Positions 23,331-35,542 are shown, counted from the first letter of the stretch. The stretch: 64,000 nt of DNA from Nicotiana tabacum (GCF_000715075.1 NC_134087.1:111267161-111331160), one strand, 5' to 3'. The notes: generated from the letters alone by a model not told the origin. Translations and numbers: made by a program.

Positions 23331-24770
23331 ACAAGGTTCATGAATTGCTTGCATGATTCAGAGAATGGTCGATCATACATATTCCAATGGAAGAAAATGT
23401 GGAAGCAGATGCATTGGCCAATTTGGGGTCGTCTACGGAGATGAAGGGTCAGACTCTGGCATTTCTGTTCAACTTCTACATTTTGTATTGGATGTGGACG
23501 ATTACTACAAGGTCAATTCAATCAGATTAGTCTGGGACTGAAGGAATGAATTCGTCAAGTACCTTCGACATGGAAAATTACTTGCTAACCCGAAGGCATC
23601 TCGGGCACTACGAACTAAAGCATCTTGTTACTATCTCGTAGATGGGTAGTTATACTGAAGATTATACCAAGGACCATTGGACTAGTGTGTGGGAGCCTCG
23701 AAGGCAGATTACATGATGAAAGAAGTCCACGAAGGAGTTTGCGGGAATCATTTCGGTATAGATTCATTGGTTCTAAAGTTAATCAATTCAGGTTACTATT
23801 AGCCTCGGATTGAACATGACGTAAAGACGTTCGTTAAAAAAATGTGACAAATATCAACGTCATGCACAATTGGTACACCAACCAGCAGAACTCTTGCATT
23901 CGGTGTTGTCCCTATGGCCATTCATTAACGAGGGGATGGACATAGTTGGTCCTCTATCACCGGGCCACAGAAAGGTAAGATTTCTTTTAGTTTTAACTGA
24001 ATACTTCACTAAATAGGTTGAAGCAGGTCCTTACCAGAAGATCAGTTAGTGCGAAGTGGTCGACTTCATACGGGACCGCATAATCTATTGATTCGGAATA
24101 CCAAAGGAAATTGCATGTGACAATGGGCCACGGTCCATAGGTTCAAAAGTCACAAATTTTTTGGAAGATTTGAAAATAAAGAGGATTACATCTTCACCGT
24201 ACCATCCAAATGCCAACAGGCAAGTGGAATCAACAAATAAGGTAATTATCCAGAACCTTAAAAAGAAGCTAGAAGATGTTAAAAGCAAATGGACCAAAGA
24301 ACTACCCGGTGTGCAATGTGCGTACCAGATAAGAACGAATCGAGCATGGGAGAAACACCTTTCTCTCTCGTGTATGGCGCGAAAACTTTGATACCGGTAG
24401 AAGTAGGGGAACCAACTTTAAGGTTTTTCCGAACAAATGAAGATACAAACAATGAAGCATTGCTGATGAGGTTAGACTTGCTCGATGAACATAAGGACTT
24501 GGCGTACGTGAGGATGGTGGCCCAAAAGTAGAGGATGGAAATATATCACAATCGCAGGGCCAATCTCCATTATTTCAAGGTATGAGACTTTTTTAAAAAG
24601 AAGGTGACTCAGAGCACTCGAGAAGTCAACGACGGAAAGTTGGGACCAACATGGGAAGGCCCTTACCGGGTTACAACTATCACCGGTAAAGGGTCGTACG
24701 AGCTGGAAATTTAAGATGGAGTTAAATTACCCACCAATTGAAATGTGACTCACCTCAAAAGGTATTATTA
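23331..24770 (+). pseudogene. Element C integrase, decayed
   Basis: Would insert element DNA into chromosomes. The catalytic triad can still be seen: Asp in GMDIVGPLSPGHR (23939-23941), Asp in CDNGPRSIGSK (24119-24121) and Glu in NRQVESTN (24227-24229). An N-terminal zinc-finger-like part is recognisable near 23700-23870 across frames. The C-terminal part (KLGPTWEGPYRVTTITGKGS, near 24640-24700) is the usual DNA-binding end. Stops and shifts make it non-functional. Confidence 0.75.
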
Positions 24771-25610
24771 CTGATGGATCCTACCCATACTGAAAGTATG
24801 TGCTGTACTCTTTTTCACTTCGACCACTTTTTGTCCCAAACGAGTTTTTCTGATAAAGTTTTTAACGAGGCAGCAATGAAAAGCATATTACGAAGGAAGC
24901 ATTATCGACAAAAGGAAAGACCTCTAGAATCAAGGCACTAAAGTTTTTCACATTGATGTAAACGGCTATGTGGATGGTTAAATAATCTTTGATTCAATAG
25001 CAAACTTTGCCTTCCATCACCAAAAAAAGATTATTTAACCATTCATAAGTTGTTTCCACCGATGAAGTAGGACTTCCAATGTTCGAATTCGCATGCTTCA
25101 CATTCGAACACGGGAGGGGGGAATAATATCCGATACGACGCCAGAAATGCCACATGAATCGGGACTTCGAGAACCGAGATCAATACTTTATCAAAATCGG
25201 GGACTGCATTATTAGCCCAATTGAAATAAGTTGTACAAGTTAGCCATATGTATTGGCAGTTTTTACTTTAACAACGAATGTTTGTGTACTTTTAAAGGTA
25301 GAAGGAATATAATAAAGTCCTTTTAATTTTATCTTATTTCTTATCCAAATGATGAGTTAATTTTATTGTTTGAAAGTTTACAAAAACTTCAAATGCTTGT
25401 GCCGAAATGAATAGGAGACGTCGCCTTCAAGAGCACTATAAATATAGAAGCCCTCTCTTATGAAACCCTCATAATAAAGGGTTGATTTCGGAAGAATTTA
25501 TTTCCGAAATTAAATACTCTCGGATGAAAATATACTCGAAGCTTTAATCAATTAAGCACAAAAGGAATATATTTTGCACAATACTTAAGAAAAAGTTCTT
25601 TATTTATTTA
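24771..25610 (+). other. Element C spacer between integrase and antisense ORF
   Basis: Non-coding. It contains the inverted repeat above and a plus-strand TATA-like CACTATAAATATAG near 25434-25447 with no gene behind it on that strand. Confidence 0.5.
24974..25042. repeat. Perfect 17-bp inverted repeat
   Basis: Left arm ATGGTTAAATAATCTTT (24974-24990) and right arm AAAGATTATTTAACCAT (25026-25042) are exact reverse complements with a 35-nt loop, lying just after the integrase of element C. Confidence 0.85.
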
Positions 25611-28447
25611 TCAACTGCCAAACTCGGTGAAAGATTTGGCACGATTACAAAGTACAAAAAAGTGAAAAAGGAAAAGAAGATATGTATCATTGCAGCCAGA
25701 GCCTGAAGGGAAAGAGGGGTCTATGTTTCCCCCGGTAGCGGAAGGCGGATCCACTATCGGTTTGGGGCCTTCACTTTCTTCAGTCTTCCCTTCGGTTTTC
25801 GAATACTCAAAACCAACTCGAGGAGTCAGTTGCAGCCGGCCAAGCAGGAAGATTTTCATGAGCAGTTAGCTTCGATTCTCAGGCCTTGGGGATACAATCA
25901 TCAATATCGACAATGCCCTTTTTAGCCTCTTCCTAGGTTTTCCTCCTCATATGATATATAACATAAGTCTTCTCAAATACGAGGGAATCCTCTTGGTTCT
26001 AGAGCTTGCTTGGAGTCTATCAATTTCGGCCTAAAGACCGTCCTTTTCAGACCTCAAGGCACTAAGGGGAGAGTCGAGCTCAACATTTGTAGTTGAGTGA
26101 ATCTAATTCTAATCAATGGCCCTCGTGAGCCTCTCTTCCATTTGTCCCTCTTCTCCTCGGAAACATGGGCTTCTTCGGTTTTTGAGTGTATGTCTGCCTT
26201 CAAATTATTGATTTGATCCTCGAAGTCAGACTCGCGCTCTGTAGTGACGAGTACAATGTAGTAAAGCTCGACCTTCTTAGCCCGAGCCTCTTGAAGCTTT
26301 TCGTGTAACCAAGAAGCTTATTGGCTATGGGCCATTTTGTCTTGCTCACTCTGCTGAAACCAAGCCTCAACCTCAGTCATCTCTGTGGCTTTTGCCTCCA
26401 GCACCAGGAAGCGCGGGGCAAGCTGGTTCCTTTCAGTTAAGAGCTGATCGCGCTTGGAAGCAAGTCCGTATTTATCAAGGATCAACCTCTGCAGACCTTC
26501 AGAAGCAAGAAAGTTGGCATGTAAAGAAGAATAATAAAGTTATGATTTCCATTGCAACATACAAGTAGAAAAGAAGATACAAAAAAACTAATACGGTACC
26601 TTCGCTTGCGCTATGCATGACATTGTTTCCTCGAAAATGGATCACATTTTCTTCCAATCTGGCTTAGGATAATTTGCAAGCTCCACCGGCTTGGACAAAA
26701 GATGGCATTCTTCAAAATCGAAAGAGGGGCGCTTCTCCTTCCTCGAGGATCCGTGGAAGGTATTGAATAATCATGCCCCAAATTTCGATTGTCGGGAGAT
26801 CGATGAGGAGAAATATCTTTTTCTTGATCATCTGTTACAGGCGGAGGAGATGTAGTTGTTGTTGGTGGCGAAGGAGCAGCTGGTGTCGATAGGCGAGAAC
26901 CTATCGGTGTGCAAGGTGAAGAAGCAGCGTCAACAACATAACTGTTAAATATTATTTTCTTAGTGGTCGAAGGTAGAAAAGGCCCAAGGTCCAAACTCCT
27001 TGGACCGGAAACAATAATGGGGGCTGGGAAGAGAGAATCAACATTCTCTACCAGGTCTATCTCATCCTAATGTTCTTGGGTTTCCTCTATGGTCAGGTTT
27101 TGAAGCTCCCCCGGCTGAGCATCCGATTGAGTCGTTGAAGATCTTTTTCTCCTTATAAGGGAATCCTCTTCGTCACTAGCTTCCCCTTCATCAACAAAGA
27201 CTACTGTGGCCGACTCGGATGTCGTCTTATTTGCTCTCTTCACATGAGTCCTAGATGAGGATGGACATTTTCTCTTCGGTTTCTTATCCATAGGCTGGGG
27301 ACTCCGAGAGGAGACACCCTTGCCAGAAGCAGATCCGTGAGCTTTGCTTTGGGAAAGGGGAACCTTGCAACACCCTTCTAGCCTCCTCGGGGTCCTCTAA
27401 AACATCAATTTCGGGGCAAATGACGGAACCCAGTGGAAGTCTTAAATCAAGAAAAAGCAGAGTAATCAAATGTTTCATGAGATTAGTTGTGTTAGTACGA
27501 AGATAAAAGGAAAAAGGAGTTGGTTTACCATGATGTTTGGCTTTCCACCCGTATTTAGGGGCCATTTCCTTCCACCGGCGGGACTTTGATGTTGTGATAT
27601 CCAGAATTTTTTGAATCTAGTAGTATAGTCCTTGAATTCGTGGTGGTTTCCATTGGTAGCTGAAACAAAAAATACAAGAGAATCAGTAACAACAGGAAGC
27701 AATCTTTTCATGAAGGAAAGAAGTGAATGACTGAAAGCTTACGGAAGCGATTCCACGACTCAGGAAAAGTTGGAGTTTTGGCCAGGATGATATCCCTGGT
27801 AGGGATGATCACGAATCTTTCATCCACCTACGATCGTTGTCATTATCTATGCTGGTGAGAAGAGCATGGTGACCATGTTTGCTGAAGTTTATTACTCCCC
27901 TATGAAAAATTTAGGAGGAGTAAAGGTTCGTCATGTGCGCAAGGGTTGGGGTTTCCCACGTCTCCGTGCACAGTTGGCAAAGGTAGGCCACCATCTGTCA
28001 TATAGACGGGCCTACCTATGCTACGCAAACCTGATACCGGTGACAGAACTCTAAAATTATCGGGTCAAGCCCTTTACTCGACCTCAGGGTAAACGGACCC
28101 AAGATAAAGTGATACATATAAACATACGTAAACCTCTCATTGAAGAAGGTAACCCATTCTATCATATTCGGGTAAAGGATTTCAAGATTGGAGCAGTTGC
28201 AATCCTCCTTCACAGTTAGCATACTGGAAGGGCGAATAGAGGAGAGATACCTACTAACTGGCCAAGCCCGAGAAGACGCAGAAGGAACCTTCTCTTGAAA
28301 ATCGTTTGCAATACTGAGATGTTATGGTATTATGGTGGTGAAAGTGGGAGGTTCGGAATCAACTTCGACCTCCTTGTCCTTATTTTTCTTTGGACCTCCA
28401 CTTAAGAGAAGACCGATATTTTCAAAGAAGGCAGTGAAAGAAGCCAT
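25611..28447 (-). pseudogene. Element C antisense extra ORF with introns
   Basis: Runs opposite to gag-pol. A start fits at 28447 (MASFTAFFENIGLLLSGGPK). Next comes a conserved-looking domain with MIEWVTFFNERFTYVYMY and FCHRYQVCVA (about 28180-28016), a Ser/Pro/acidic middle (27291-26611), and a coiled-coil-like C-terminal part (about 26490-26030: LASKRDQLLTERNQLAPRF). Splice-like boundaries on this strand divide it: introns 27742-27660, 27528-27441 and 26599-26497, each with GT...AG. Extra ORFs in antisense are known in Tat-lineage elements. The function is unknown; several stops suggest decay. Confidence 0.6.
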
Positions 28448-28772
28448 GATAACAAAAGGTCAGTGAAAATTCTTGCTGAGAAAATTGAAGAAGATGGAAG
28501 AATTTCTAAGAAAATGTAGGGAAGAAGAAAGGCTTATGAAAATTTCGAAAATAAAGAGGTAAAAATGATGAGTAGATAGGAAGTTATAGACGGCAAACGT
28601 CGTGGTCATGATTACCTAAAAAACCGGCAAAAATATTTGCTAAATCGTGGGGAAACACGTGTTTGAGGTATTAAATACGAGAAGACGCGCGTCCTTTCAA
28701 GCATCAAAGATTGTTCAGGAACTTTCCCGCCAAGAAAGGAATCTTCACCAACTTCCCGGTAACACTAAAATA

Positions 28773-29420
28773 TGTCACCGAAAAGTATGGGGACTATCTA
28801 TATGGGGTAAAATTAGTTTATAACAAATGGTCAAATAGTAACATGACACATGGAACCAAAGATAGCCAAAAGGCAAGTCAGGTAATAACCATTACCGAAT
28901 ATAACGAATATAATCGACATCGGGTAAATCCCGAAGGGAACGTAGTCAACGGGAGAAGATCAAGGGGTTTGCCATCAGATAACATTCAATGAGGGAATAT
29001 TCATTAATATTAAATGAGCGACCGTTGTAGAGACTATTTGCATTCATTGCCTACCGTTACCCATTCATTAATGACTCTTTTACTGCCATTTAAAGAGGAG
29101 CTTGATCCTAGGATCTTGTTTTTCCTAGGTAGAACTATAAATAGCAGGCTCAAAAATCATTGTAGGGATGGAACATTCTATACAAAAAAGACTATATTTT
29201 GCTACTTTTGCTCTCAATTTAACAACTTTATTTACACTTTATCGTTGCTCTTATTTTTGTCCTCGGAGACATTGCATTCGGAGCCGAGCTTGTCATCATC
29301 TTCAATTTCAATTGCTAATGTCAATCCTAATCTTATTTTTTTTGTTATTTTTGGATTAAATCAGTTCGCTTGTTTATTAAACACACAATAAATTTAGCTA
29401 TACCGTTTTACTGGTAAACA
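28773..29420 (+). mobile_element. Element C right (3') LTR
   Basis: Matches the left LTR from 28790 on, with the same TATA box region (TAGAACTATAAATAGCAGGC near 29131). It ends TAAACA at 29420. The 5' end is placed at a TG (28773) before GTCACCG, but the left LTR lacks this part, so the boundary is tentative. No clean polypurine tract is visible upstream. Confidence 0.7.
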
Positions 29421-31159
29421 AATACGCCACTAATTTGGTTTTTATAGCATAGAAGTTAAACCGAGATCTCATTGTTGAGGCATCAAAATAACAATCAAGA
29501 GGTCCGAGGGTTTAATTCACAATTACGACATTAGATGTAAATCAATCTGCTCACCCTCAATGAAAGATTATCTTTATTGCATGTGCTTGTGGGCTAGATA
29601 TATTGTTTGAATACGCACAAATTGATCCGAATTTCTTTTTTGAGTTTTTTTTTCCTCCTTGAAAAGAAAACCTACCAGTTTTAGATGCACCACCAAACAA
29701 ATTCATCATGCACTCGAAGTCACTTTTGGAAAGAAAGGAGCACGAGCAGTTTATTAACTACAATAATGCAAGAGGGATAGATTCTTTTTCTCTTTCTTTC
29801 TGATTTTTATTTGAACGGAAAGATTCTGCACATGCTATTTAATGGGCGATGACAGATATGTGTATGTGGCCATATTTAATTTCTATTTTCTCTGACTTCC
29901 CGTCTTTAGTCGTCGTCGGTTTCACTTTCAAAATTTGCCAAATAAAATTGATTTGGCATCAAATTCGATCTATCGCAAAAAGAAAGAAAAAAGATGAAAT
30001 TTAGTGGGAAAAGAAAATTAGCAATAATAACGTAGATGAAATCTGCGCTACAGCTTGGAGGAAAAATAATCCTCATTATTTAAAATCTTTAATTAAAAAA
30101 CGAAAGTGAAAAGAGCAAAAGCCTGTGTGCAAAAAGTACTCCTTTTGGATCTTAAGTTGACTCATTACACAATTAGTTCTTAATCATGTGTCGGATTTTC
30201 TCTTTTGATAGTTATGCTTTGGTTTGTATTATATTGGTCTTGTGCTTTACTTGACTCATCACATAAAGTAACAGTAATCAACACGTTCACAAACCAAAAG
30301 CACAGATATACAAAAAAACACTCTGAGCCTTCTGATTTAATACATTTTATGTATTTCCTTTACTTTTTCATTGTTTAAAGATCATTAGTTTTTTGTCCTC
30401 TGAGTATTTTCTATTAGATGTACAATTTCACACGGGGACGAAGCTACATGGTCTGAAAGAGATCTAATTTAATCTTTTTTTTTAATTTTTATTTATTTAT
30501 TAAAACTACACTGTGCATATTGATAAAAGGAAATTTCTTTTGTATAAGGTTGTTAAGGTAGCCCCTCTTTAAATTTTGCAAATCATCAAAAACCATCTTG
30601 CTAAAATATCACAAGCACACCCCCTCATGGTTCTTGCTTAAGTCGATTGCAAACCACACTTATAGAAATCTTCAGAGTTGAATGTCTTCAACAAAATCGC
30701 AATTAAGGAATGATTTGTTAGATGTATCATGAACAATAATTTCAGCGCAAAAACGAAATAACCTATTTTGACAGTTACTATAATTTATACCTTAATGTAG
30801 ATATTACTTTATACTTGATACAACATGAATATAATATGTCGATTTTATAAATCTTCACGTAACAATCTTTTTTTTATGCTCAGTGCATAGTTAGTCCTTG
30901 AACGAAACAATCCTTAGTGGTTAAGTAATTAATTACAGTAAATGAGAGCCATAAACCAAATTTACACTTTATTACACCTGTCAGCAAAATGGACACTTGG
31001 GTCGGTGAACTCACGTTTCCTCTTAAAGTAAAAATAAAAAAAACTCAATGGTGAATGGACACGTGGCACGAGCCCATTCTTGGTTCAGATCCAGAAGTCC
31101 CGTGAACACAGACGCGTTAAACTCACTAATCACCCAACGAGTCTCCCGTTTGCTAACTC
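29421..31159. other. Intergenic region upstream of TPR gene
   Basis: AT-rich with no supported ORF. A CACGTG G-box within GGACACGTGGCACG lies at 31060-31065, about 1 kb before the TATA box, and could be a distal regulatory element. Confidence 0.45.
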
Positions 31160-31300
31160 CAATTTGGCTTTGACTCCTCAAAACAGCTGTAAATAACTAA
31201 GAGTTCCTATACAAACGTTTAACTGGCTACCGGCAAATTCAGAGACATGAATTTATGTGTGTATAATTTAATACTAGTAGTAATTTATACGATTTGATTC
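31160..31300 (+). repeat. Promoter repeat, distal copy
   Basis: Begins CAATTTGGCTTTGACTCC, continues with AACAGCTGT and CTACCGGCAAATTC. The same ordered blocks recur at 31846-31985, giving a diverged direct duplication about 690 bp apart upstream of the TPR gene. Confidence 0.6.
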
Positions 31301-31845
31301 CTTTTGTGGGAGATCTTTTACCCACTTGTTGCTTGTTCGTACTTCGTATATTTTTGTGTAGTCAGCATTAATAGAAAACAAAAGGTCATTTAAATAGTGA
31401 CAGAACCTGGACGCATTTGTCACTGCATTACTAAAATATATATTATACTAAAGGGATTTAACCGTTTATATGTGCAAAATGCAGTAATTTTATCATTTAT
31501 AGTTTCAATTAAAAACCCTGCCAACTATGTATTTTATGCAGTTTACCACTGTATTTAATTTTTAACCCTTCAATGCAATTAATATTCTAACTTATAAGAG
31601 CCTTGAAAATTTATACAGCTTTTGGAAGTAATTTTGTGAAAGAACTTTTTGAAAAAAAAAAATAGTTCGTACAAAAAAGAATTTTGTTGGATGATTAAAA
31701 CTTTTTAAAACGTTTAACAGCAATATGGTAAAAAAAGTTTTTTTTTTCGAAAAAATTGGTTGAATCACTTCTTTAAACGACAATACTTTTCAGAAGATTT
31801 TCTTAAATATTTAAAAATAAAATAAATAAAACAACAATCTCCATG

Positions 31846-31985
31846 CAATTTGGCTTTGACCGGGAACAGCTGTCAAAAAATATCCTAGCAGTACACAATT
31901 ATACTGGGAACCGGCAACTTCCCGACCTTTAATGTACGTGTATATTTATAATACTCTTTAATTCTATTCGTACTTCTCCGCTCGC
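31846..31985 (+). repeat. Promoter repeat, proximal copy
   Basis: CAATTTGGCTTTGACCGGG, AACAGCTGT and GAACCGGCAACTTCC follow in the same order and similar spacing as in the distal copy. It ends about 100 bp before the TATA box. Confidence 0.6.
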
Positions 31986-32077
31986 TTTTGGACTCTGTTA
32001 ATTTTTTTTTTAATATTCTTTACATTTTATTTAATTAAAATGAAATACTCCTGTATTTTATTTTGTTGAAACGTGCA

Positions 32078-32086
32078 TATATATAA
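32078..32086 (+). promoter_or_regulatory. TATA box of TPR gene
   Basis: TATATATAA, followed about 30 bp later by sequence that would start the 5' UTR (near 32115). It is the only good TATA in the right place before the start codon. Confidence 0.55.
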
Positions 32087-32221
32087 GACCTCAACTAGAC
32101 TGCTAATCTTGATAAGTGAACTTAAGGTGCTCGTCCGGCTCTCTCCACCGAAAATTACTCCGCAACTCATCGGAGAAAAGGTATCGTCTTCAGCTTTTCC
32201 AGTGACAGTGCCTATTACTAC

Positions 32222-32472
32222 GTAAGTTTCAAAATACTTTGACGTGAATTTCTATGCCATTTTCGTTAGTATTCATTTTCTTGGACTCTGTTTCTTTGAT
32301 CCGATTTTAATGGCTGGGTATAATCATTGGTAACACGGTCTTTTTGGTTATATTGTGTATTCTTTTTAATTTTTTTTTTTTTGCGTTTACTGATTCAGTT
32401 CAACTTAAACTATGGTACCACTTTCCTTGAATTTGACTTTTTTGGTCGGTTCATTTTTATTTGTTTTTGCAG
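32222..32472 (+). other. Probable 5' UTR intron of TPR gene
   Basis: Donor ACGTAAGTTTC (GT at 32222) and acceptor after a T-rich tract, TTTGTTTTTGCAG, ending at 32472. Splicing would remove an AT-rich, non-coding piece and place the start codon about 125 nt into the next exon. Confidence 0.5.
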
Positions 32473-32595
32473 GTTTTGGGGTCGAGTTAAAAGAAAGAAA
32501 GGTGAAGCCTTTTTGTGGATCCGAATCAAAAGGTTGAGACTTTTTTTTTCCACCACCATATAGTCTCTTGGTTAACAATTTTGAGTACAAAAAAA

Positions 32596-32661
32596 ATGGG
32601 AGTGAAAGTTGCAACAACTTGTTTGCAATGGAATCAATCCTTTGTTCCTCACTCTTCATCC

Positions 32662-32694
<33 letters not shown>

Positions 32695-34950
32695 CAAACT
32701 CTTGCTTCTGCAATCTCTTCACCTTCTTCTAAACGACGTAGTATTAGCAGCAGAGGATCTCTTATCTGCCGTTATGTCCATAGGCTGGACCAATCTGCTC
32801 TTTTTGGTACCCAATTCTTGAATTTACACAGGTCTCGATCTTGTGACCAACTCAAGCCAAGAACCAGAACAATTACAAGGGCTTCTAGCACTAGTGCCAG
32901 CTTAGATTCATTTTCAGATGAAGAGTTCTCCAAGGAAATTCAAGAATTGGCCCTTAAATTCCAACTTTCAGATGTCGAAAATCAAAATACTATGAGTTCT
33001 CAGCTTGAAGCTATTGCTGACTCTATCGAAACAAGTTGTGAGATTGTTACTAGTGGTAGTGATATTAAGTTTTTGGAAAATCAGAAGCCGTTTGATCCTT
33101 TAGAACAACCGGATTGGCCTGAAAGAGACGAGATAATTCCTGCGAATATCGAATGGAAGGCGAATAGCGTGGATCTGCCTTTCTCCCTTAGGATTATAAA
33201 GAGAAAAAAACAATGGCAGGATGGGGTGAGAGAAGCAGGGGAATCAGCATATTGTTCAGTGAAAAAAGCATTTTCGAATATGGTGTTCATAATTCGAGAG
33301 CTGCAAAGCTATACTATGCAGATGAGGGAAATGTTGTTTTATGAAGATCTACAAGGGATTTTGGTGAGAGTACAAAAGGAGATGCATGCATCTTTTGTGT
33401 GGCTATTTCAGCAAGTATTTTCACATACACCTACTTTAATGGTATATGTGATGATACTGCTGGCTAATTATAGTGTTCATTCTATGGCAAACAGTGCTGC
33501 TATTGCTGCTACACCTCCACCTCTTACAGAAACTGTTTCTACTTTGGAAGAGAGTAATTTCAATCAAAAGTTTGATACTTCTGCACTTAAGACATTTTCA
33601 GTGTCATCTTCAAGTGGGAAGGTTACATCCATTGGTGGAAGTAATGGAGGTGGTGGGAATTACAAGCCAATTACTAGTGGAAATGATGGTGATGGAAGTC
33701 TGTCGTCTAATTATTATACTGTTATTCCTGATGGGATTTCTTCGAATACTCGGATCAGTGAAGAAGAGGGTGTATCTGCTCAAGAAACAAGGGAAGAAGA
33801 GTTGAAGCTTTGGGATTCAATTGTAGATGAGGCTTCTAAGATGCAAGCTGCAACAAGAGATGAGTCCTTAGATCATGAAACTATGCAGAGATTTGTGTCA
33901 CCAATATATGCAAATATTGAAGTAGATGATTACGCTGATTATTTCAGAACAGAGTTGCTGTATCAAATGGGACTCAACCAAGAACCACAGAACACTCTTT
34001 TGCTAGCCAATTATGCTCAATTTCTTTTCTTGGTTGCCCAAGATTATGACAGGTACCAAAATTATCTCTTTTTCTTATTTCTATGTTAGATTTTTAATCC
34101 TTTTTTTCTCCTTAGGGGAACTAGATCTAATTGGCAGATTAAGTCATGACTTTCAGCTCATTAGCTGATCTTCATGTCAAGAATAGTTGCTTGTTTTGAA
34201 TTGTTTTGGTGGGCTTGAAAAATCACCTTGATAAAGCAATGGTCATTTTCTGTAGTATTTGGGTGGGATTGTTGAATCTTGATAGGGGAGTCTGTGGTAG
34301 TACTTTTATTTCTTTTCTCCAATTATATCAATCTGTTAGGGCCCAAGGTGCAACTTCTTGTTAAATATCACTGTGTATAGGCCCCATTTCAGTCTTCAGG
34401 TACTACTTTGAAAGAGAGCAGTAAATGCCCCAAGAAAATTGGTTTGTTCTGGATTGATATTTTAGAATGAATTTAGCTTCTAACTCTAACAGAGCAAATG
34501 AATTTTTACACTATCAACTCACCTAAAGATAACTAAAAACAACAACAACAACAACAAGCCCATTAGTTTTTCCACAAGTGGGGTCTGCTGAGTTAAGATA
34601 TACGCAACCTTACCTCTAACCAAAATATAAATAGTGTAAAAATTCTTTGTATAGTGGGTGTATATAATTTGGTTAACTGTGGATGTTAAGCATTTTGTGT
34701 TGTTATTATGAACAGAGCGGAGGAGTACTTCAAGAAAGCATCAAAGGTGGAGCCAAAGGATGCAGAGGCATTGAATAAGTATGCAAATTTTCTGTGGCAA
34801 GTAAGGAAGGACCTTTGGGCTGCAGAAGAAACCTTTCTTGAAGCAATAGCTGCAGAACCAAGCAACTCATTCTATGCTGCTAATTATGCTAATTTTCTAT
34901 GGAATACTGGTGGTGAAGATACTTGTTTCCCACTCGATACTGATGTTTAG
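32596..34950 (+). CDS. TPR-repeat protein, probably plastid-targeted
   Basis: The only convincing host gene. Two coding exons, 32596-34052 and 34716-34950, join across a GT...AG intron (34053-34715) to give GAC-AGA-GCG and 563 residues. I chose ATG 32596 (MGVKVATTCLQW); an in-frame ATG at 32515 lies in probable 5' UTR. Residues 1-120 are Ser/Arg-rich with a run of 14 Ser (20-33), like a chloroplast transit peptide. A hydrophobic stretch near residues 275-297 (TPTLMVYVMILLANY) may be a membrane segment. A Gly/Ser-rich linker follows, then about three TPR-like units from residue 450 (RAEEYFKKASKVEPKDAEAL). TPRs bind protein partners; the partner and pathway are unknown. Confidence 0.85.
34537..34620 (-). 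mobile_element. TS-SINE-like fragment in TPR intron
   Basis: AAACAACAACAACAACAACA followed by a CCACAAGTGGGGTCTGC block and ATACGCAACCTTACCTC, the reverse complement of a TS-SINE 3' end. It lies in the TPR gene's coding intron, near its 3' splice site, without disturbing the acceptor. Confidence 0.6.
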
Positions 34951-35372
34951 TTCCAAAAAGGAAAGAAAAAAAAAAGATTATTAAAGAGGAAGATGAAGTC
35001 ATGAAGAGAAGAAAATCTTATTGGTCAAGGATACAAATTGAAATAACAAAGGGATAAGTAGAATGGGGTCCAAGATAATTTTGGTTTGCACAATTTGGAT
35101 TTTCCCTTTGTATTTAAATTGCTGGACAGTGGTGTTGGGGAGACAAGGAAGAAGAGCAAGGAGGGTGACTTAGGAGTTGTTAATTGACAACCGCCCCTTT
35201 GGCCTTATTTTCCTACTACTATAATTGCTAGTAGTCATATGATACAGATCCTCTCAAACATGTGTAAATTCAGCAACTCTTGTCTTTAGATCACAGAAAA
35301 CTGAGAAGGGTCTCTTGCTTGGGATTTTTTCTGTTTACTTTTTTTCATTCTTCTTGTTAACAGACCAGTTTT

Positions 35373-35374
<2 letters not shown>

Positions 35375-35406
<32 letters not shown>
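35375..35406 (+). repeat. Poly-T tract (32 nt)
   Basis: Uninterrupted T run in the 3' flank of the TPR gene. It may be a mononucleotide repeat or the tail of an inserted sequence in reverse. Confidence 0.8.
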
Positions 35407-35408
<2 letters not shown>

Positions 35409-35536
35409 ATAGTTCACATAGCGAAATTGTAATTAAACTTTTGTTAATAGATAAATGCGACTCTTTCTTTGTAACTTCTGACATCTGTATGTTGCTGAAA
35501 TACATGATCCAATGCGTAGTTGGAGTTTCAAAATTG

Positions 35537-35542
35537 AATAAA
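35537..35542 (+). terminator. Candidate polyadenylation signal of TPR gene
   Basis: AATAAA about 590 nt after the stop codon, following a T-rich stretch. Plant signals are loose, so an earlier site is possible. Confidence 0.35.

Larger units (their letters stand above)
18442..29420 (+). mobile_element. Element C: Tat-lineage Ty3/gypsy, nearly complete
   Basis: Plus-strand element with left LTR (18442-19032), tRNA-Lys PBS (19036-19053), gag, protease, RT, two RNase H modules, integrase, a non-coding spacer, an antisense intron-bearing ORF (28447-25611) and right LTR (to 29420). The second, archaeal-like RNase H and the antisense ORF are hallmarks of the Tat lineage. All ORFs have stops and shifts. 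The two LTRs differ visibly (roughly one base in ten by eye), so it is an old insertion. Flanking 5-mers (ATATA / AATAC) do not match cleanly as a target duplication. Confidence 0.85.

Noticed and set aside
32515..32595. Upstream in-frame ATG of the TPR gene as its true start
   Set aside because: The 27 extra residues (MDPNQKVETFFFHHH...) are unlike a transit peptide start; ATG 32596 gives a better N-terminus. Not excluded.
32405..32722. Minus-strand 105-codon Lys-rich ORF
   Set aside because: Antisense of the poly-Ser region and 5' UTR of the TPR gene; low complexity.
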